A stretch of DNA of 64,000 bases from Vallitalea okinawensis (GCF_002964605.1 NZ_PQDH01000001.1:1-64000), one strand, 5' to 3'; counted from the stretch's first letter, positions 44,031 to 53,443 are shown. A program made the numbers and translations. The notes: generated from the sequence alone by a model not told the origin.

Positions 44031-45044
44031 CTATCGGATTATTATTTTTCCATCACCCAAAATAGCAATTTCTTGACTACCATCTTGTGTTAGACAATAC
44101 ATTTCAAAATTACTTTTGGTCACTTCAATACAAATGTCTAACCCTAGCTTACGACCTTGCAGCAACTTTTTTAAATCAGCAGTGAAACAACCCTTTTCAT
44201 TGAAATGTCCGTGCTGAGCATAATATAGTTGACGTAATTCCCATTTAACATACTCATGGTCAGGAATGGGATAGCCTTCTTTATCTTCACAGAAAAATAC
44301 GAAACCCCATAACTCCGGATAGTGCATATTGACCACGCCTGTAGGTGACCATACCCAATTATCTTCTGGTAACGACTCCCCTGTTATTGGATGCATTTTT
44401 TTAACATACTTGCCATCCATCACATCAACTTGCCACTGTACTCGCGAGAAATTGATACGCCAGTAATCACCTTTTTCAGGGCGTTTCTTATATGTATTGG
44501 CTTCTTTTAATGCCTCAAAGGGCATCACTACCTCAAGGGTCCATCTTTTATTATCAGCAGTGGGATCGTTCAATGCACCATTGATTTTAACTGCGCTCCT
44601 TAATCCTTTGATATCCCAACCGTTAAGAGGAATCCCATGATCTCTATATGGCTTTGTTAAAAACAAATCCCAAACAGTATTAAGAGCATTTATTTCAAAC
44701 TCGTAATAATGGTGGGTATCAGAATCCGGATCAATGAAAATTTCAAAATCATTATCTTGAAAGATTACAGCATCCCGTTCCTTTACATGAGCCCAAATTT
44801 CATCTCCCCATAATTCAGCAGCAAAGTAAAGATTATTATCATCCCATAGCATTTTTGCTCGAGTTAAGCAGCGAGGCTTTCCACGAATATCCCCTTCAAT
44901 GTCAACAAAGTCACTGGTATACTCTGCATCATTCCAAAACACTTTATCGATGTCACCATCTAAGGTGAAGGGTTTACTAGCCTTCTTGCAATAGTAAATT
45001 GGGGGATTAAAAGTAATATCTGCTTTTTGAATTCTATAGGTCAT
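44031..45044 (-). CDS. CBM9-like carbohydrate-binding protein
   Basis: 337 aa. The CBM9/DOMON-like domain (about 20-225) is seen in PFTLDGDIDKVFWNDAEYT, DDNNLYFAAELWGDEIWAHV, NDFEIFIDPDSDTHHYYEFE and EKGDYWRINFSRVQW. No signal peptide and no catalytic set recognised. Comparable proteins accompany intracellular sugar-degrading enzymes; its role may be glycan binding. Flanked by the two GH29 genes with gaps of 12 and 16 bp, so co-transcribed. Confidence 0.85.
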   Translation of the reverse strand: MTYRIQKADITFNPPIYYCKKASKPFTLDGDIDKVFWNDAEYTSDFVDIEGDIRGKPRCLTRAKMLWDDNNLYFAAELWGDEIWAHVKERDAVIFQDNDFEIFIDPDSDTHHYYEFEINALNTVWDLFLTKPYRDHGIPLNGWDIKGLRSAVKINGALNDPTADNKRWTLEVVMPFEALKEANTYKKRPEKGDYWRINFSRVQWQVDVMDGKYVKKMHPITGESLPEDNWVWSPTGVVNMHYPELWGFVFFCEDKEGYPIPDHEYVKWELRQLYYAQHGHFNEKGCFTADLKKLLQGRKLGLDICIEVTKSNFEMYCLTQDGSQEIAILGDGKIIIR

Positions 45045-45056
45045 TCTTTAATCCTC

Positions 45057-46349
45057 CTAGTTATTATCTGATACAACAATCCCATGACCGTAGTAAAGCT
45101 TTAATTCATCTTCAAGTTCAACTTTTAAAACAGTCACCATAGGTTCTAAATCGCCCTTATTCAGTTTAATCCATATTGTTCCTGGTACATCACTCCATGG
45201 AATAGAACCTGTATAGGTATAGCCAAGTTCCTTGCCTGAACGTAACAACGATATCTTTTTCGTCTTGGTTTGAATCCCTTTTAAGCACAGTTCCCCTTCT
45301 GGTTGACCGTATACAAACAGATAGATTGTCTTCTTATCCTTTGTTATGGTACTGCCTCCTAAGAAGAAAGAGTAATCTAAACCTTTTATGGTACCGTAGA
45401 TAGCTTCTTCATTCCCTTTGATAAAACTCCCTAGATCTAATAATACTTTCTCCTGCCGTGGATCTAATCTACCATCTTCCATGGGACCTACATCCAAAAG
45501 TAAGTTACCACCCAATGTGATACAATCACAAAAGGTTCGGATGATTTGCCAGCTAGATTTATAGTCATTATCAGAAACCCTATAGCCCCATGATGTATTG
45601 ATGGTCGTGCAAAATTCCCATGGACCTTTAGGAGGGATTACTGGGATACCGATTTCTGGTGTTTCATAGTCTCCATAACCTTGCATACGAGAGTTGAGTA
45701 TAACATTAGGATTGAAAGAATGCAGATAATCTCTAAATTCTTCCATACGCCATTGCTTTGCACTTCTCTCCCAATCACCATCAAACCATAACAAATCAAT
45801 GGTTCCATAGTTTGTCATGAGCTCTTTCATTTGATTGTTATTAAACTCTAAGAATTTTTCCCATAATTCCGGTTTTTCTTTACCTCCTGCAGGTGTAGCA
45901 AAACTGTTTTCGTCTCCATAGTCTACTGGATCAGTGCCATCTGGATATACAGACCGGTAGTCTTCTCTGGACCAGTCAATCAAAGAATAGTACAATCCAA
46001 CTTTCATGCCTTGACCACGAATGGCCTCTACATAGCCTTTTACAATATCCTTTGCAGCTGGTGTTCTATGTATAACACTTAAATCACTATATTGTGTATC
46101 AAATAAAGCCATTCCATCATGATGCTTTGTCGTCAAGACAGCATACTGAGCACCTGCCTTTTTAAATAATGCTGCCCATTTTTCTGGCTCATAGTTGGCT
46201 GCTGTAAAGCCTTCTGCCTGCTTCATATAATCTTCATAAGAAATCTGCCCATTATGAAAGGACCAAGATTCTGAGACATCACCAACAGCATAAATACCGT
46301 AGTGAATAAAAATACCTAATTTTGCTTCTTTAAACCATTCTTGCATCAT
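45057..46349 (-). CDS. GH29 alpha-L-fucosidase (2), first gene of the operon
   Basis: 430 aa. GH29 signatures: KLGIFIHYGIYAVGDVSESW, VLTTKHHDGMALFDTQYSD, nucleophile Asp in IDLLWFDGDWERS and FCTTINTSWGYRVSDNDYK. It lacks the N-terminal extension of its neighbour and is clearly diverged from it, so the pair probably handles different fucosyl linkages. No signal peptide. RBS GAGAGGGGG. A promoter lies about 195-225 bp upstream. Confidence 0.93.
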   Translation of the reverse strand: MMQEWFKEAKLGIFIHYGIYAVGDVSESWSFHNGQISYEDYMKQAEGFTAANYEPEKWAALFKKAGAQYAVLTTKHHDGMALFDTQYSDLSVIHRTPAAKDIVKGYVEAIRGQGMKVGLYYSLIDWSREDYRSVYPDGTDPVDYGDENSFATPAGGKEKPELWEKFLEFNNNQMKELMTNYGTIDLLWFDGDWERSAKQWRMEEFRDYLHSFNPNVILNSRMQGYGDYETPEIGIPVIPPKGPWEFCTTINTSWGYRVSDNDYKSSWQIIRTFCDCITLGGNLLLDVGPMEDGRLDPRQEKVLLDLGSFIKGNEEAIYGTIKGLDYSFFLGGSTITKDKKTIYLFVYGQPEGELCLKGIQTKTKKISLLRSGKELGYTYTGSIPWSDVPGTIWIKLNKGDLEPMVTVLKVELEDELKLYYGHGIVVSDNN

Positions 46350-46493
46350 GCTATTTATCCCCCTCTCTGATTACCAATTAGTCAATATTAACTGAACTTT
46401 ATAGCTTGTGATCATTTTCTGGTAACTCTAGCAAGCAATACTTTATCACCTCATAAATAATATACCTTAAACACTCAGCCATTTCCTATTCTC

Positions 46494-46518
46494 TATACTA
46501 TATTATTAATATGATATA
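46494..46518. promoter_or_regulatory. Candidate operator palindrome
   Basis: TATACTATATTA-TT-AATATGATATA, a near-perfect palindrome 28 bp downstream of the -10 box. A repressor bound here would block transcription; the GntR/LacI-type regulator of the locus is the natural candidate. Strong AT content lowers confidence. Confidence 0.35.
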
Positions 46519-46545
46519 CTTTATTAGTTGCCATTTATGTGTTAA

Positions 46546-46574
46546 ATTATATCATTAACAAATTTAATAGTCAA
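46546..46574 (-). promoter_or_regulatory. Sigma-A promoter of the fucosidase operon
   Basis: On the minus strand TTGACT, 17-bp spacer, TATAAT (-35 at 46569-46574, -10 at 46546-46551). The preceding base context is TGATATAAT. It drives a leader of about 190 nt. Confidence 0.7.
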
Positions 46575-46711
46575 TAATAAACACTAATATTATATATAAA
46601 TTTATTTTTTTAGTAATCATGCTGCATTTACTCTTGGTTACCTATTAATTATAGACAAATCATTTGATATACTTTTAATTATGTTACACCCATCAAATAT
46701 TATGTTTTACA

Positions 46712-46750
46712 GTGAAATAACCCACCCAAACTCAATCATTGGGTGAGTTA
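46712..46750 (-). terminator. Terminator of double ATP-grasp gene
   Basis: AACCCACCCAA / TTGGGTGAGTT with a nine-base loop, 28 bp past the stop. Moderate T content follows on the minus strand. Confidence 0.65.
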
Positions 46751-46777
46751 CTAATTATATAAATAAAGCATAATATA

Positions 46778-48442
46778 TTATCTACGATCATAATACTCTA
46801 TTGAATCAAGAATTAGATTGTGATAATTATCAATTAAGTTATAGGGTGCTTTATCTTCAAGAAGGGAAAGTTGACTATAACAGGGTTTTGTATTCACTTC
46901 TAATACCCAAGGGTGCAGATGATTGTCTATCCCTATATCCAGACCTAGCTCCCTAAGTCCTGGATATACTTTAATTAAAGTATCTGCAACATCATAAGCT
47001 AGTTGATTCATCTTGTCTCTTAGTTTTTCAAGGTCTGATTCATCATAGGCATTGTTTTTGATAACATCTATTAAATGCATCATACTACCATCGTTACATA
47101 AATTAGTTACCATCTTATTTTTAGCTGCAACTTTTGCAAAGGTACCAGTTATTTCCCAATTATCATATGGCTTTTGCATAAATATTCTAACATCTACAGG
47201 ATTATTATTATATCTTAATAAATCAATGGCCTTTTGTATAAGAAACTTTTTGGTAGGTTTTAGTTTTACAATAAATTGTATTATTTCATCAATGCTCGCC
47301 ATATTATAAAATTTAGTCTTATAATGAATGGTATACATTTTGCTATCAATGTTTTGCCGAATTAACCCAACATATTTGCCACCAGAACCACTCTCAGGTT
47401 TAAAAACTACACTTTTGAATTCATTGAGCATCCTTTTTAGGTTATTTGCATTTAAATACAGTGTTTCTGGTATATAAGATACTAGCAGCGGATTATTCAA
47501 AATAATTTTTGTTTTTTCCATTTTACTGCTGACTATTTGATAATAGTTTACCTGAGGCGCTTTAAGTTTTTCAGATTGATCCAATAGTTCTTCTATAAAG
47601 TATTTAAGTATTTCATAAGCGATGTCTATACCTGTTGCTTCATGAAATATTGATAATCCCGGAACGCCATTTACCTCCAATATGGAGTAATTGCCTTCAG
47701 TATCTTGAATAATATCAATCCCAGCGAAGTTTAAATGCATAGCTTTAGTAGCCTCTAAGCACATAGACTTAATGGTATCATTTAACTCATAAGCTTCTGC
47801 TTGCCCTCCATGAGCAACATGAGTTCTCCATTCACCTTTCTTAGCAGTTTTTTTAATTCCACCGATAACTTTATCTCCAACAACAATCACTCGCATATCC
47901 CATCCATTGTTTTTTACATACTCTTGAAGATAAATATCTTTTTTCTTCATCATTTTTTCTAAGAAATTATTCATATCTTCAATACCATAAAATTTCTGCG
48001 CGCCCTTACCTTTACACCCATTTTTCTTTTTATAAACTACAGGAGTCTTCAATGATATTTTGGGAATCTTTGAGAGTTTAGGTATAAAAATTGTTTTTGG
48101 TTGGGATATTTTATATCTATTAAGAGTCATATTGGTTAATATTTTATTTCTACAATTTCTCACTGCAGAAGCAGAATTAATGCAAGGTATCCCGGCAAAA
48201 GAAAAGGCTTCAAATAGTTCGTTATATTTGTTTTCGTAAGGAATCCAGTCAATAATACCATCAATCTGTATAGGCTCCATATTATAATTGAGAATGCTAA
48301 CCTTTTCCTCATCTACTTCTATAATGAGATCTGATGGTCTATAGTATTCAACAGATATATTTAATCTTTTTGCTGCTGTCTTAAAGTATTGGAAAGCTTT
48401 TGATTTTTTAGAATTCCGTCTACCAACTATACCGATTTTCAT
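46778..48442 (-). CDS. Double ATP-grasp protein: RimK-like plus YheC/D-like
   Basis: 554 aa. Residues 1-290 form a RimK-type ATP-grasp ligase (GIVGRRNSKKSKAFQYF, TPVVYKKKNGCKGKGAQKFY, EYVKNNGWDMRVIVVGDKVI, LEVNGVPGLSIFHEATGIDI). Residues about 305-554 form a YheC/YheD endospore-coat ATP-grasp (LNANNLKRMLNEFKSVVFKP, ESGSGGKYVG, PVDVRIFMQKPYDNWEITGT, LGLDIGIDNHLHPWVLEVNT). Both halves keep the metal-binding E-x-N motif near their ends, so both may be active. The predicted chemistry is ATP-dependent amide bond formation, perhaps on a spore-related peptide. Own promoter and terminator. Confidence 0.85.
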   Translation of the reverse strand: MKIGIVGRRNSKKSKAFQYFKTAAKRLNISVEYYRPSDLIIEVDEEKVSILNYNMEPIQIDGIIDWIPYENKYNELFEAFSFAGIPCINSASAVRNCRNKILTNMTLNRYKISQPKTIFIPKLSKIPKISLKTPVVYKKKNGCKGKGAQKFYGIEDMNNFLEKMMKKKDIYLQEYVKNNGWDMRVIVVGDKVIGGIKKTAKKGEWRTHVAHGGQAEAYELNDTIKSMCLEATKAMHLNFAGIDIIQDTEGNYSILEVNGVPGLSIFHEATGIDIAYEILKYFIEELLDQSEKLKAPQVNYYQIVSSKMEKTKIILNNPLLVSYIPETLYLNANNLKRMLNEFKSVVFKPESGSGGKYVGLIRQNIDSKMYTIHYKTKFYNMASIDEIIQFIVKLKPTKKFLIQKAIDLLRYNNNPVDVRIFMQKPYDNWEITGTFAKVAAKNKMVTNLCNDGSMMHLIDVIKNNAYDESDLEKLRDKMNQLAYDVADTLIKVYPGLRELGLDIGIDNHLHPWVLEVNTKPCYSQLSLLEDKAPYNLIDNYHNLILDSIEYYDRR

Positions 48443-48689
48443 TTTAGATTCACTCCTTTCTATATATTGGGCTTAAAATAGAACTTTTCTTTAGGCATAA
48501 TATATTGATTTCATCTTATACCCATATAAATATAAAATATTGTCCATTATAAAATATGAAATAAACGAATCAAGTGGCAATATAACTTAGCACAAATTAC
48601 CAAGAAATTTTGATATACATCACCGATTATAATATTCTATACGCTAAATGCCGTGGTAATCATAAGGCTTGAGACTATAGAAAAAAAGA

Positions 48690-48783
48690 CCTATCCAGTA
48701 GTACAAAAGTGGCTAACGCCACGTTAAATCTGAAATAGGAAAGTACGGTACCCTGTGAGCAAAACTCGAACTTTCCTATTCCA
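48690..48783. repeat. Two adjacent hairpins of unknown type
   Basis: TGGCTAACGCCA is a small hairpin, and ATAGGAAAGT / ACTTTCCTAT form arms around a 31-base loop. Together they make a structured 90-bp element before the HAD terminator. There is no coding frame. It may be a dispersed repeat of this genome or a small RNA. Confidence 0.4.
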
Positions 48784-48824
48784 TAAAAAAAGCATATGAT
48801 CAAATTCAATTATTGATCATATGC
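48784..48824 (-). terminator. Terminator of HAD-GNAT gene string
   Basis: GCATATGATCAA / TTGATCATATGC perfect 12-base arms, seven T on the minus strand, just past the HAD stop. Confidence 0.88.
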
Positions 48825-48832
48825 CTTTATAT

Positions 48833-49474
48833 CTATTTTAGTATAAATGCTTCAACTTCTTCTAAGTTTTTAAAGACTAGTCCATGTTGTAATTCCAAGC
48901 GCTCAAAAGGTTGATGCCCGTGAGCAACTAACGCACAATGGCATCCTAAGGCTTTTGCTACTTCATAATCATGTATAGTATCACCGATCATTATGGTCTT
49001 ATCAACATTGATTTGTTGATTCTTGATCCAGGCTTGTCCTCTTTCAACTTTACTTTTGGCCTGATGGTCATCTAAGCCGACCAAATCCGTAAAGTATTCT
49101 CTAATACCAAAATGCTTGACAATTTCATGTAGACCATTTTGCTCAGCTGCAGATAAAATGGATTGCGTTAATCCATTCTCTGAAAAGTTCTTCAAGGTTT
49201 TATCCACACGATGATGTAATCCTGTCATATGTAAATGGTTACGATAATTAGTGACAAAGAAATCAGAGAGTTCTTCCATTGATTCTTGCTCTAAATCAAA
49301 ACCAATCTTCCTATAGTAATCACTGACCGGAAAACCAAAGTGTTTAAAATACTCCTTTTTACTCAATGGATTCATTTTTTTATCAGCCATAATAAGATTC
49401 ATTGAGTGAATAGCAAGATCTACATCATCTAAAAGCGTTCCATTCCAATCCCAAATGATATGTTCAAAAGACAT
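48833..49474 (-). CDS. HAD hydrolase, phosphoglycolate phosphatase-like
   Basis: 213 aa from the ATG nine bases after GAGAGG; two starts further upstream crowd that site. Motif I IIWDWNGTLLDD uses DWN rather than DxD, typical of one PGP-like subgroup. Motif II is ILSAAEQNG, Lys in KSKVERG, motif IV MIGDTIHDYEVAKALGCHC. Small-molecule phosphatase; substrate unknown. Confidence 0.85.
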   Translation of the reverse strand: MSFEHIIWDWNGTLLDDVDLAIHSMNLIMADKKMNPLSKKEYFKHFGFPVSDYYRKIGFDLEQESMEELSDFFVTNYRNHLHMTGLHHRVDKTLKNFSENGLTQSILSAAEQNGLHEIVKHFGIREYFTDLVGLDDHQAKSKVERGQAWIKNQQINVDKTIMIGDTIHDYEVAKALGCHCALVAHGHQPFERLELQHGLVFKNLEEVEAFILK

Positions 49475-49513
49475 TTGCATCAACCTCTCTCATTCTAAAT
49501 ATTCTACTATCTA

Positions 49514-50128
49514 CTACAAAGGACTAAGTACCATGGACTGGAAATACATTTGTCTTTCCTCTAAATAAATTTTGTTAAACTCCTTCACAGTAAATAATTC
49601 TCCCACCGATTCAATGAGTGCTTCATCGGTATAGAAAGAGAAAAATCGCTTAGGTTCATAAGAATCATCTTCGTAGATACCTTCAAAATCTTCTCCACCA
49701 TATAATCCCATGTAAAAATGCCCGTCCTTCTTTAAGACCCGATGAACTTCTTCTAAAACCTTTGTTAAGCTTTGCTTAGGAACATGTAATAGGGAATTCA
49801 TTGACCAAACAAAATCAAAACTATTATCCTCGAATTGTAGATCATAAAAATCCATTAGTCTTGCGTGTAAGCCACGATCAACACATTGACTTACCAACTC
49901 AAATGATAAATCAATGCATGTAACATTGATGCCTTGTTTATTAAAATATTCACCATAGATGCCTGATCCTGCCCCTAAATCTAAAAAGCGACTATTATTT
50001 TCTAAATTAATATAGTCCAAGGCTCTTAATAGCTCATTTTCTTTCCAACTTACAATGTTATTCCCCTCTCTTAATTGCGCGTTGTTGTTATAGCTCTCAG
50101 CCAAAGTGGACTTAATACTTTCATCCAT
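49514..50128 (-). CDS. Class I SAM-dependent methyltransferase
   Basis: 204 aa from the ATG after GGAGGG; the upstream in-frame extension is hydrophobic and lacks a binding site. Methyltransf_11-type fold: LDLGAGSGIYGEYF (motif I), NVTCIDLSFELVSQC, FDFVWSMNSLLHVPK and LEEVHRVLKKDGHFYMGLYG. Small-molecule methyltransferase, target unknown. Lies 30 bp before the HAD gene. Confidence 0.87.
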   Translation of the reverse strand: MDESIKSTLAESYNNNAQLREGNNIVSWKENELLRALDYINLENNSRFLDLGAGSGIYGEYFNKQGINVTCIDLSFELVSQCVDRGLHARLMDFYDLQFEDNSFDFVWSMNSLLHVPKQSLTKVLEEVHRVLKKDGHFYMGLYGGEDFEGIYEDDSYEPKRFFSFYTDEALIESVGELFTVKEFNKIYLEERQMYFQSMVLSPL

Positions 50129-50291
50129 AAATTTCCCTCCAATAAAGGTGCTAAAAAAATAAGATGCAATTATTATAGCATGATTGAAGACAAAAAACAA
50201 GAACACATGTTCACCAATTCCAACAAGTAATAGCTTGACAAATCACTCATTGTAAATTAATCACAACACCTGTTCTTATTCTTTGATTTTA

Positions 50292-50753
50292 TTATTTTTT
50301 TCTTTTTAAGACATAAGCCTTTGGATAAAAGTCATAGCGTTTATAGAACTCTAAAACATCTTCATTCCCAGCTACTACACCTATGATCTGGGTTTCAACA
50401 TCTCTTTCGTCCATCCACTTAACTGCCCTCTCCATTAGTTTTCCGCCTACATTATAACCTCTATATTGATTATCTACATAAAGGGAATCAATTTCGCCAT
50501 TACGACCATCGTTTATGGTAGTAATACAGTAGCCAATAGGTTTATTTTCTTTTTCATCAATAACCAATTCTAAGAGTATGTTTTCCTTACTGTTTACTTT
50601 TGAGGTAATTTTTTTGATCCTATCTTCGAAGGTATAGTTCACAAAATCTTCTCTAAATACAGGCGTCTGCTGATAGTGATGCTCATTCAGTTGCTGCCAT
50701 AATTCCTTCATTCGATGGACTTCTGTTAGAGGAATTCTTATATAACTGATCAA
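50292..50753 (-). CDS. GNAT N-acetyltransferase (1 of tandem pair)
   Basis: 153 aa. Motif A SLYVDNQYRGYNVGGKLMER (about 96-115, R-G-Y-N-V-G) and C-terminal LEFYKRYDFYPKAYVL. The start is TTG nine bases after AGGAG. It directly follows another GNAT gene in the same direction; the two are not close relatives. Substrate unknown. Confidence 0.85.
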   Translation of the reverse strand: MISYIRIPLTEVHRMKELWQQLNEHHYQQTPVFREDFVNYTFEDRIKKITSKVNSKENILLELVIDEKENKPIGYCITTINDGRNGEIDSLYVDNQYRGYNVGGKLMERAVKWMDERDVETQIIGVVAGNEDVLEFYKRYDFYPKAYVLKRKK

Positions 50754-50771
50754 TACTTATCACTCCTACCA

Positions 50772-51266
50772 TTATATTAGTTTTGCCATATAATACTCAT
50801 CAATATACTTATCATCTATCTTAATTGACCTTTCTTTTTTCCCTTCAACTTCATAGCCCATTTTCTCATAGAGATGTACTGCTCTAGAGTTATGGGTCAT
50901 GACTGTTAATTCAATGCGAGTTAACCCAGCCTCTTCTGCCCATTGATCAACAGCATTAAATAACTTTGATCCAATACCCTGGTTACTGTAATCCTGTCTT
51001 ATCCCAACGACGATATAACCTATATGTCTAATTCTTTGTAATGGACTTCTTTTACATGCAATATAACCAACTAATTCCTTATCATCTTCTACAACAATAA
51101 AAGCACTCTCTGTTTCCTTAAAGTCTTGAAGCATATTCTCCATTCTTTTAATATCTTTTTTACGTTCCCCTGGCTCATAAAGCATGTATTTGGTTTCTTG
51201 ATCTAGACGTATCATCAACTCTTGTAATTTCTCTGCATCATTTATTTCAGCTTTTCTTAATAGCAT
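50772..51266 (-). CDS. GNAT N-acetyltransferase (2 of tandem pair)
   Basis: About 164 aa. Motif A YIVVGIRQDYSNQGIGSKLF (Q-G-I-G) and end NSRAVHLYEKMGYEVEGKKE are textbook GNAT. The ATG nine bases after AAAGGA is preferred over one overlapping that site. It follows the response-regulator gene by about 20 bp. Substrate unknown. Confidence 0.88.
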   Translation of the reverse strand: MLLRKAEINDAEKLQELMIRLDQETKYMLYEPGERKKDIKRMENMLQDFKETESAFIVVEDDKELVGYIACKRSPLQRIRHIGYIVVGIRQDYSNQGIGSKLFNAVDQWAEEAGLTRIELTVMTHNSRAVHLYEKMGYEVEGKKERSIKIDDKYIDEYYMAKLI

Positions 51267-51288
51267 ATCTTTCATCCTTTCATATCAA

Positions 51289-51963
51289 TTATTGCTCTTG
51301 GAATAAAGCCTCTAAATTTAGATCTTTAATGGTGTTAATGACTTCTGTTGCTCGTTTACATTTAAATTTCTTCAATATACTGCTGACATGAAACTTCACC
51401 GTACTGAGTTCAACGTGGCGTACCTTAGCAATTTCTTTTTGCTTTTTACCATCCAATAATAGTCGTAGCACATCTAGTTCAGAAATGGTTAAAGTCGATA
51501 GTATATTGGTAATGGATAATAAACTATTCTTATAGCTTCCTATCTCTTTCAGTTGTTTTCTAATGGCATTCGCTGCATAAGAACGTATAGGTGAGGTATC
51601 ATTATAAGCCGCTCGGATAGCTTCTAATATCTCCGAAGACGAATTATCCTTTAAAACATAATCAACTACTCCCGCCTCATAGGCTTTGATAATGATCTCT
51701 TCATCTTCGTGGCAAGTTAATATAATAATTCTTACATCTGGATACTTGGCTAATATCCTACTGCTGTATTCAACACCTGCTAAAGGTGTCTCCATCTCCA
51801 CATCCATTAAGATCACATCTGGTTGTTCTTTTACTACTTGTTCATAAAGCTCTTTACCAGAAGAGGCCCGAAAGACTACATCCATATCCTTTTCGTAGTT
51901 GATAATGTTATAAAATATATTGTTAAGTGTCTCGTAATCTTCAGCAATCATACATCTGATCAT
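51289..51963 (-). CDS. LuxR/NarL-family response regulator
   Basis: 224 aa. The receiver domain (about 1-120) has DE-type acidic residues AEDYE, phosphoacceptor Asp in VILMDVEMETPLAG and Lys in YVLKDNSS. The C-terminal LuxR helix-turn-helix is LDVLRLLLDGKKQKEIAKVR with VELSTVKFHVSSILKKF. Its ATG lies next to the stop of the kinase gene, so the pair is translationally linked. A likely activator of the sugar importer encoded just upstream. Confidence 0.93.
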   Translation of the reverse strand: MIRCMIAEDYETLNNIFYNIINYEKDMDVVFRASSGKELYEQVVKEQPDVILMDVEMETPLAGVEYSSRILAKYPDVRIIILTCHEDEEIIIKAYEAGVVDYVLKDNSSSEILEAIRAAYNDTSPIRSYAANAIRKQLKEIGSYKNSLLSITNILSTLTISELDVLRLLLDGKKQKEIAKVRHVELSTVKFHVSSILKKFKCKRATEVINTIKDLNLEALFQEQ

Positions 51964-51964
51964 C

Positions 51965-53443
51965 TTACCCTCTCCTTTCTTTGGGTATATATATTTCTAC
52001 AGTTGTCCCCCTATTGACCTGTGAATCGATATGTAAAACACCGCCAAATGCAGCAATGGCTTTTTGACAGTACGCTAAGCCTACGCCCCAATTAGAAACT
52101 GTTGGCTTTGTTGAATAGAAAGGACGAATAACTTTCTTAAGCTCTTTTTCTTCTATCCCATGACCGTTATCCTTTATTTTAATAATGCCATAATCCCAGC
52201 TGTCTTTTAAAGTAACTACTATTTCTGGTTTTTCTTCTTCATGAACGGCCTCTACACCATTCATTAACAGGTTATCCATAACTCTTAGAAATTGATTTTT
52301 ATCAATAAATAATTCCAAGTCCTGTCTGTCTTCATAGTTAATGAAGTCTTTAGACAACTTACGTATACTCCTTCGAATCAGCTCATTGATGTTTTCTTTT
52401 GCATAATGTAGTTCGATTTTTTGGGTATTCTTAGATAAATTGCTGAGCTTAGATATTGAATCATCACAAACATTTAATATTTCTTTGGAAATAGCCTGCT
52501 TTCTTTCTGAATCCTCAACTTGCTCAAGATGTTCAGCTAATAACTTGATGGCCACAAACTGATTCTTAATGGAATGCGAAAAAATCCGCAAACCAATATT
52601 AGCTGTTTCATATTGCTGTTCAAAATCAATCTGTTTTTTTCTTTCTGATGTTTCAAAAATATTATATTTAAACATAGCAATGATCAATATAATAACGGAT
52701 ATGACACACAAGTAAGATACCGTTTTGTATAAAAAATCATTGTAAGTAAAATTATACATGTAGAGCTGTTCATAACGCCTAAAGATAATGTTGTGATTAG
52801 GAAAATAAAAAAATAATAACATAAATAATAGCCATATAGGGATGCTTCCTATCATCATGTATTTGAATTTCTTCCGAATGACTTGAGGTGTTTTGATAAA
52901 GGTATATATCATCACATAAGTAGCTGCAAATAAATAAGTCTTAATCATGATGTTGAAAAATATATTGACTAAAGCCATACGTTTATTAATCTCCTTAAGG
53001 CTAATCTCATATAGTGTGTGGGTATCAAAACCATAGAGTTTTTCTAAAAACACGGAATCAAATACCATAACTAATAATAAAGGAATTATTCCTAGAAGTA
53101 TATAGTGAGTCACCTTGGTTCGTCGCATAAATGATACTGCAAAACAGATAGCTCCATAAATATAGAGTCCCGTCCCAATGTTCATGATACGAAATTGTTG
53201 AAGTATATCTAGATCCAAGTAATAATTCAACATTAAGATATATTCCTCTACATCTTTAAAAAGCATGTTTTCCGAAAAGGTAGAACTGGATATGTATGTA
53301 TTATAAAAGGCAAGTCCAAAGGTTGCCATACAAAAACCTATGAGCATGAGTATGAACCATATAATCGATCGATTTTTATGATTTTTAATAATTAAGAGTA
53401 TGCTAAAAATGATATACATCCCCACTAAATAGACCACAACCAT
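51965..53443 (-). CDS. Membrane sensor histidine kinase
   Basis: About 492 aa. Seven or so transmembrane helices fill the first 260 residues. A DHp segment carries the His in IFSHSIKNQFVAIKLLAEHL (about 285-305), and the HATPase domain has N box LMNGVEAVHEE, G1 IKDNGHGIEEK and G2 GVGLAYCQKAIAAFGG. It phosphorylates the adjacent response regulator. The signal is unknown; the polytopic sensor suggests an in-membrane or small extracellular ligand. ATG preferred over the preceding GTG. Confidence 0.92.
   Translation of the reverse strand: MVVVYLVGMYIIFSILLIIKNHKNRSIIWFILMLIGFCMATFGLAFYNTYISSSTFSENMLFKDVEEYILMLNYYLDLDILQQFRIMNIGTGLYIYGAICFAVSFMRRTKVTHYILLGIIPLLLVMVFDSVFLEKLYGFDTHTLYEISLKEINKRMALVNIFFNIMIKTYLFAATYVMIYTFIKTPQVIRKKFKYMMIGSIPIWLLFMLLFFYFPNHNIIFRRYEQLYMYNFTYNDFLYKTVSYLCVISVIILIIAMFKYNIFETSERKKQIDFEQQYETANIGLRIFSHSIKNQFVAIKLLAEHLEQVEDSERKQAISKEILNVCDDSISKLSNLSKNTQKIELHYAKENINELIRRSIRKLSKDFINYEDRQDLELFIDKNQFLRVMDNLLMNGVEAVHEEEKPEIVVTLKDSWDYGIIKIKDNGHGIEEKELKKVIRPFYSTKPTVSNWGVGLAYCQKAIAAFGGVLHIDSQVNRGTTVEIYIPKERRG

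Noticed and set aside
48700..48783. Cyclic-di-GMP or other known riboswitch
   Set aside because: None of the conserved core motifs I know are present; the next gene on the plus strand is absent and the minus-strand gene ends there.
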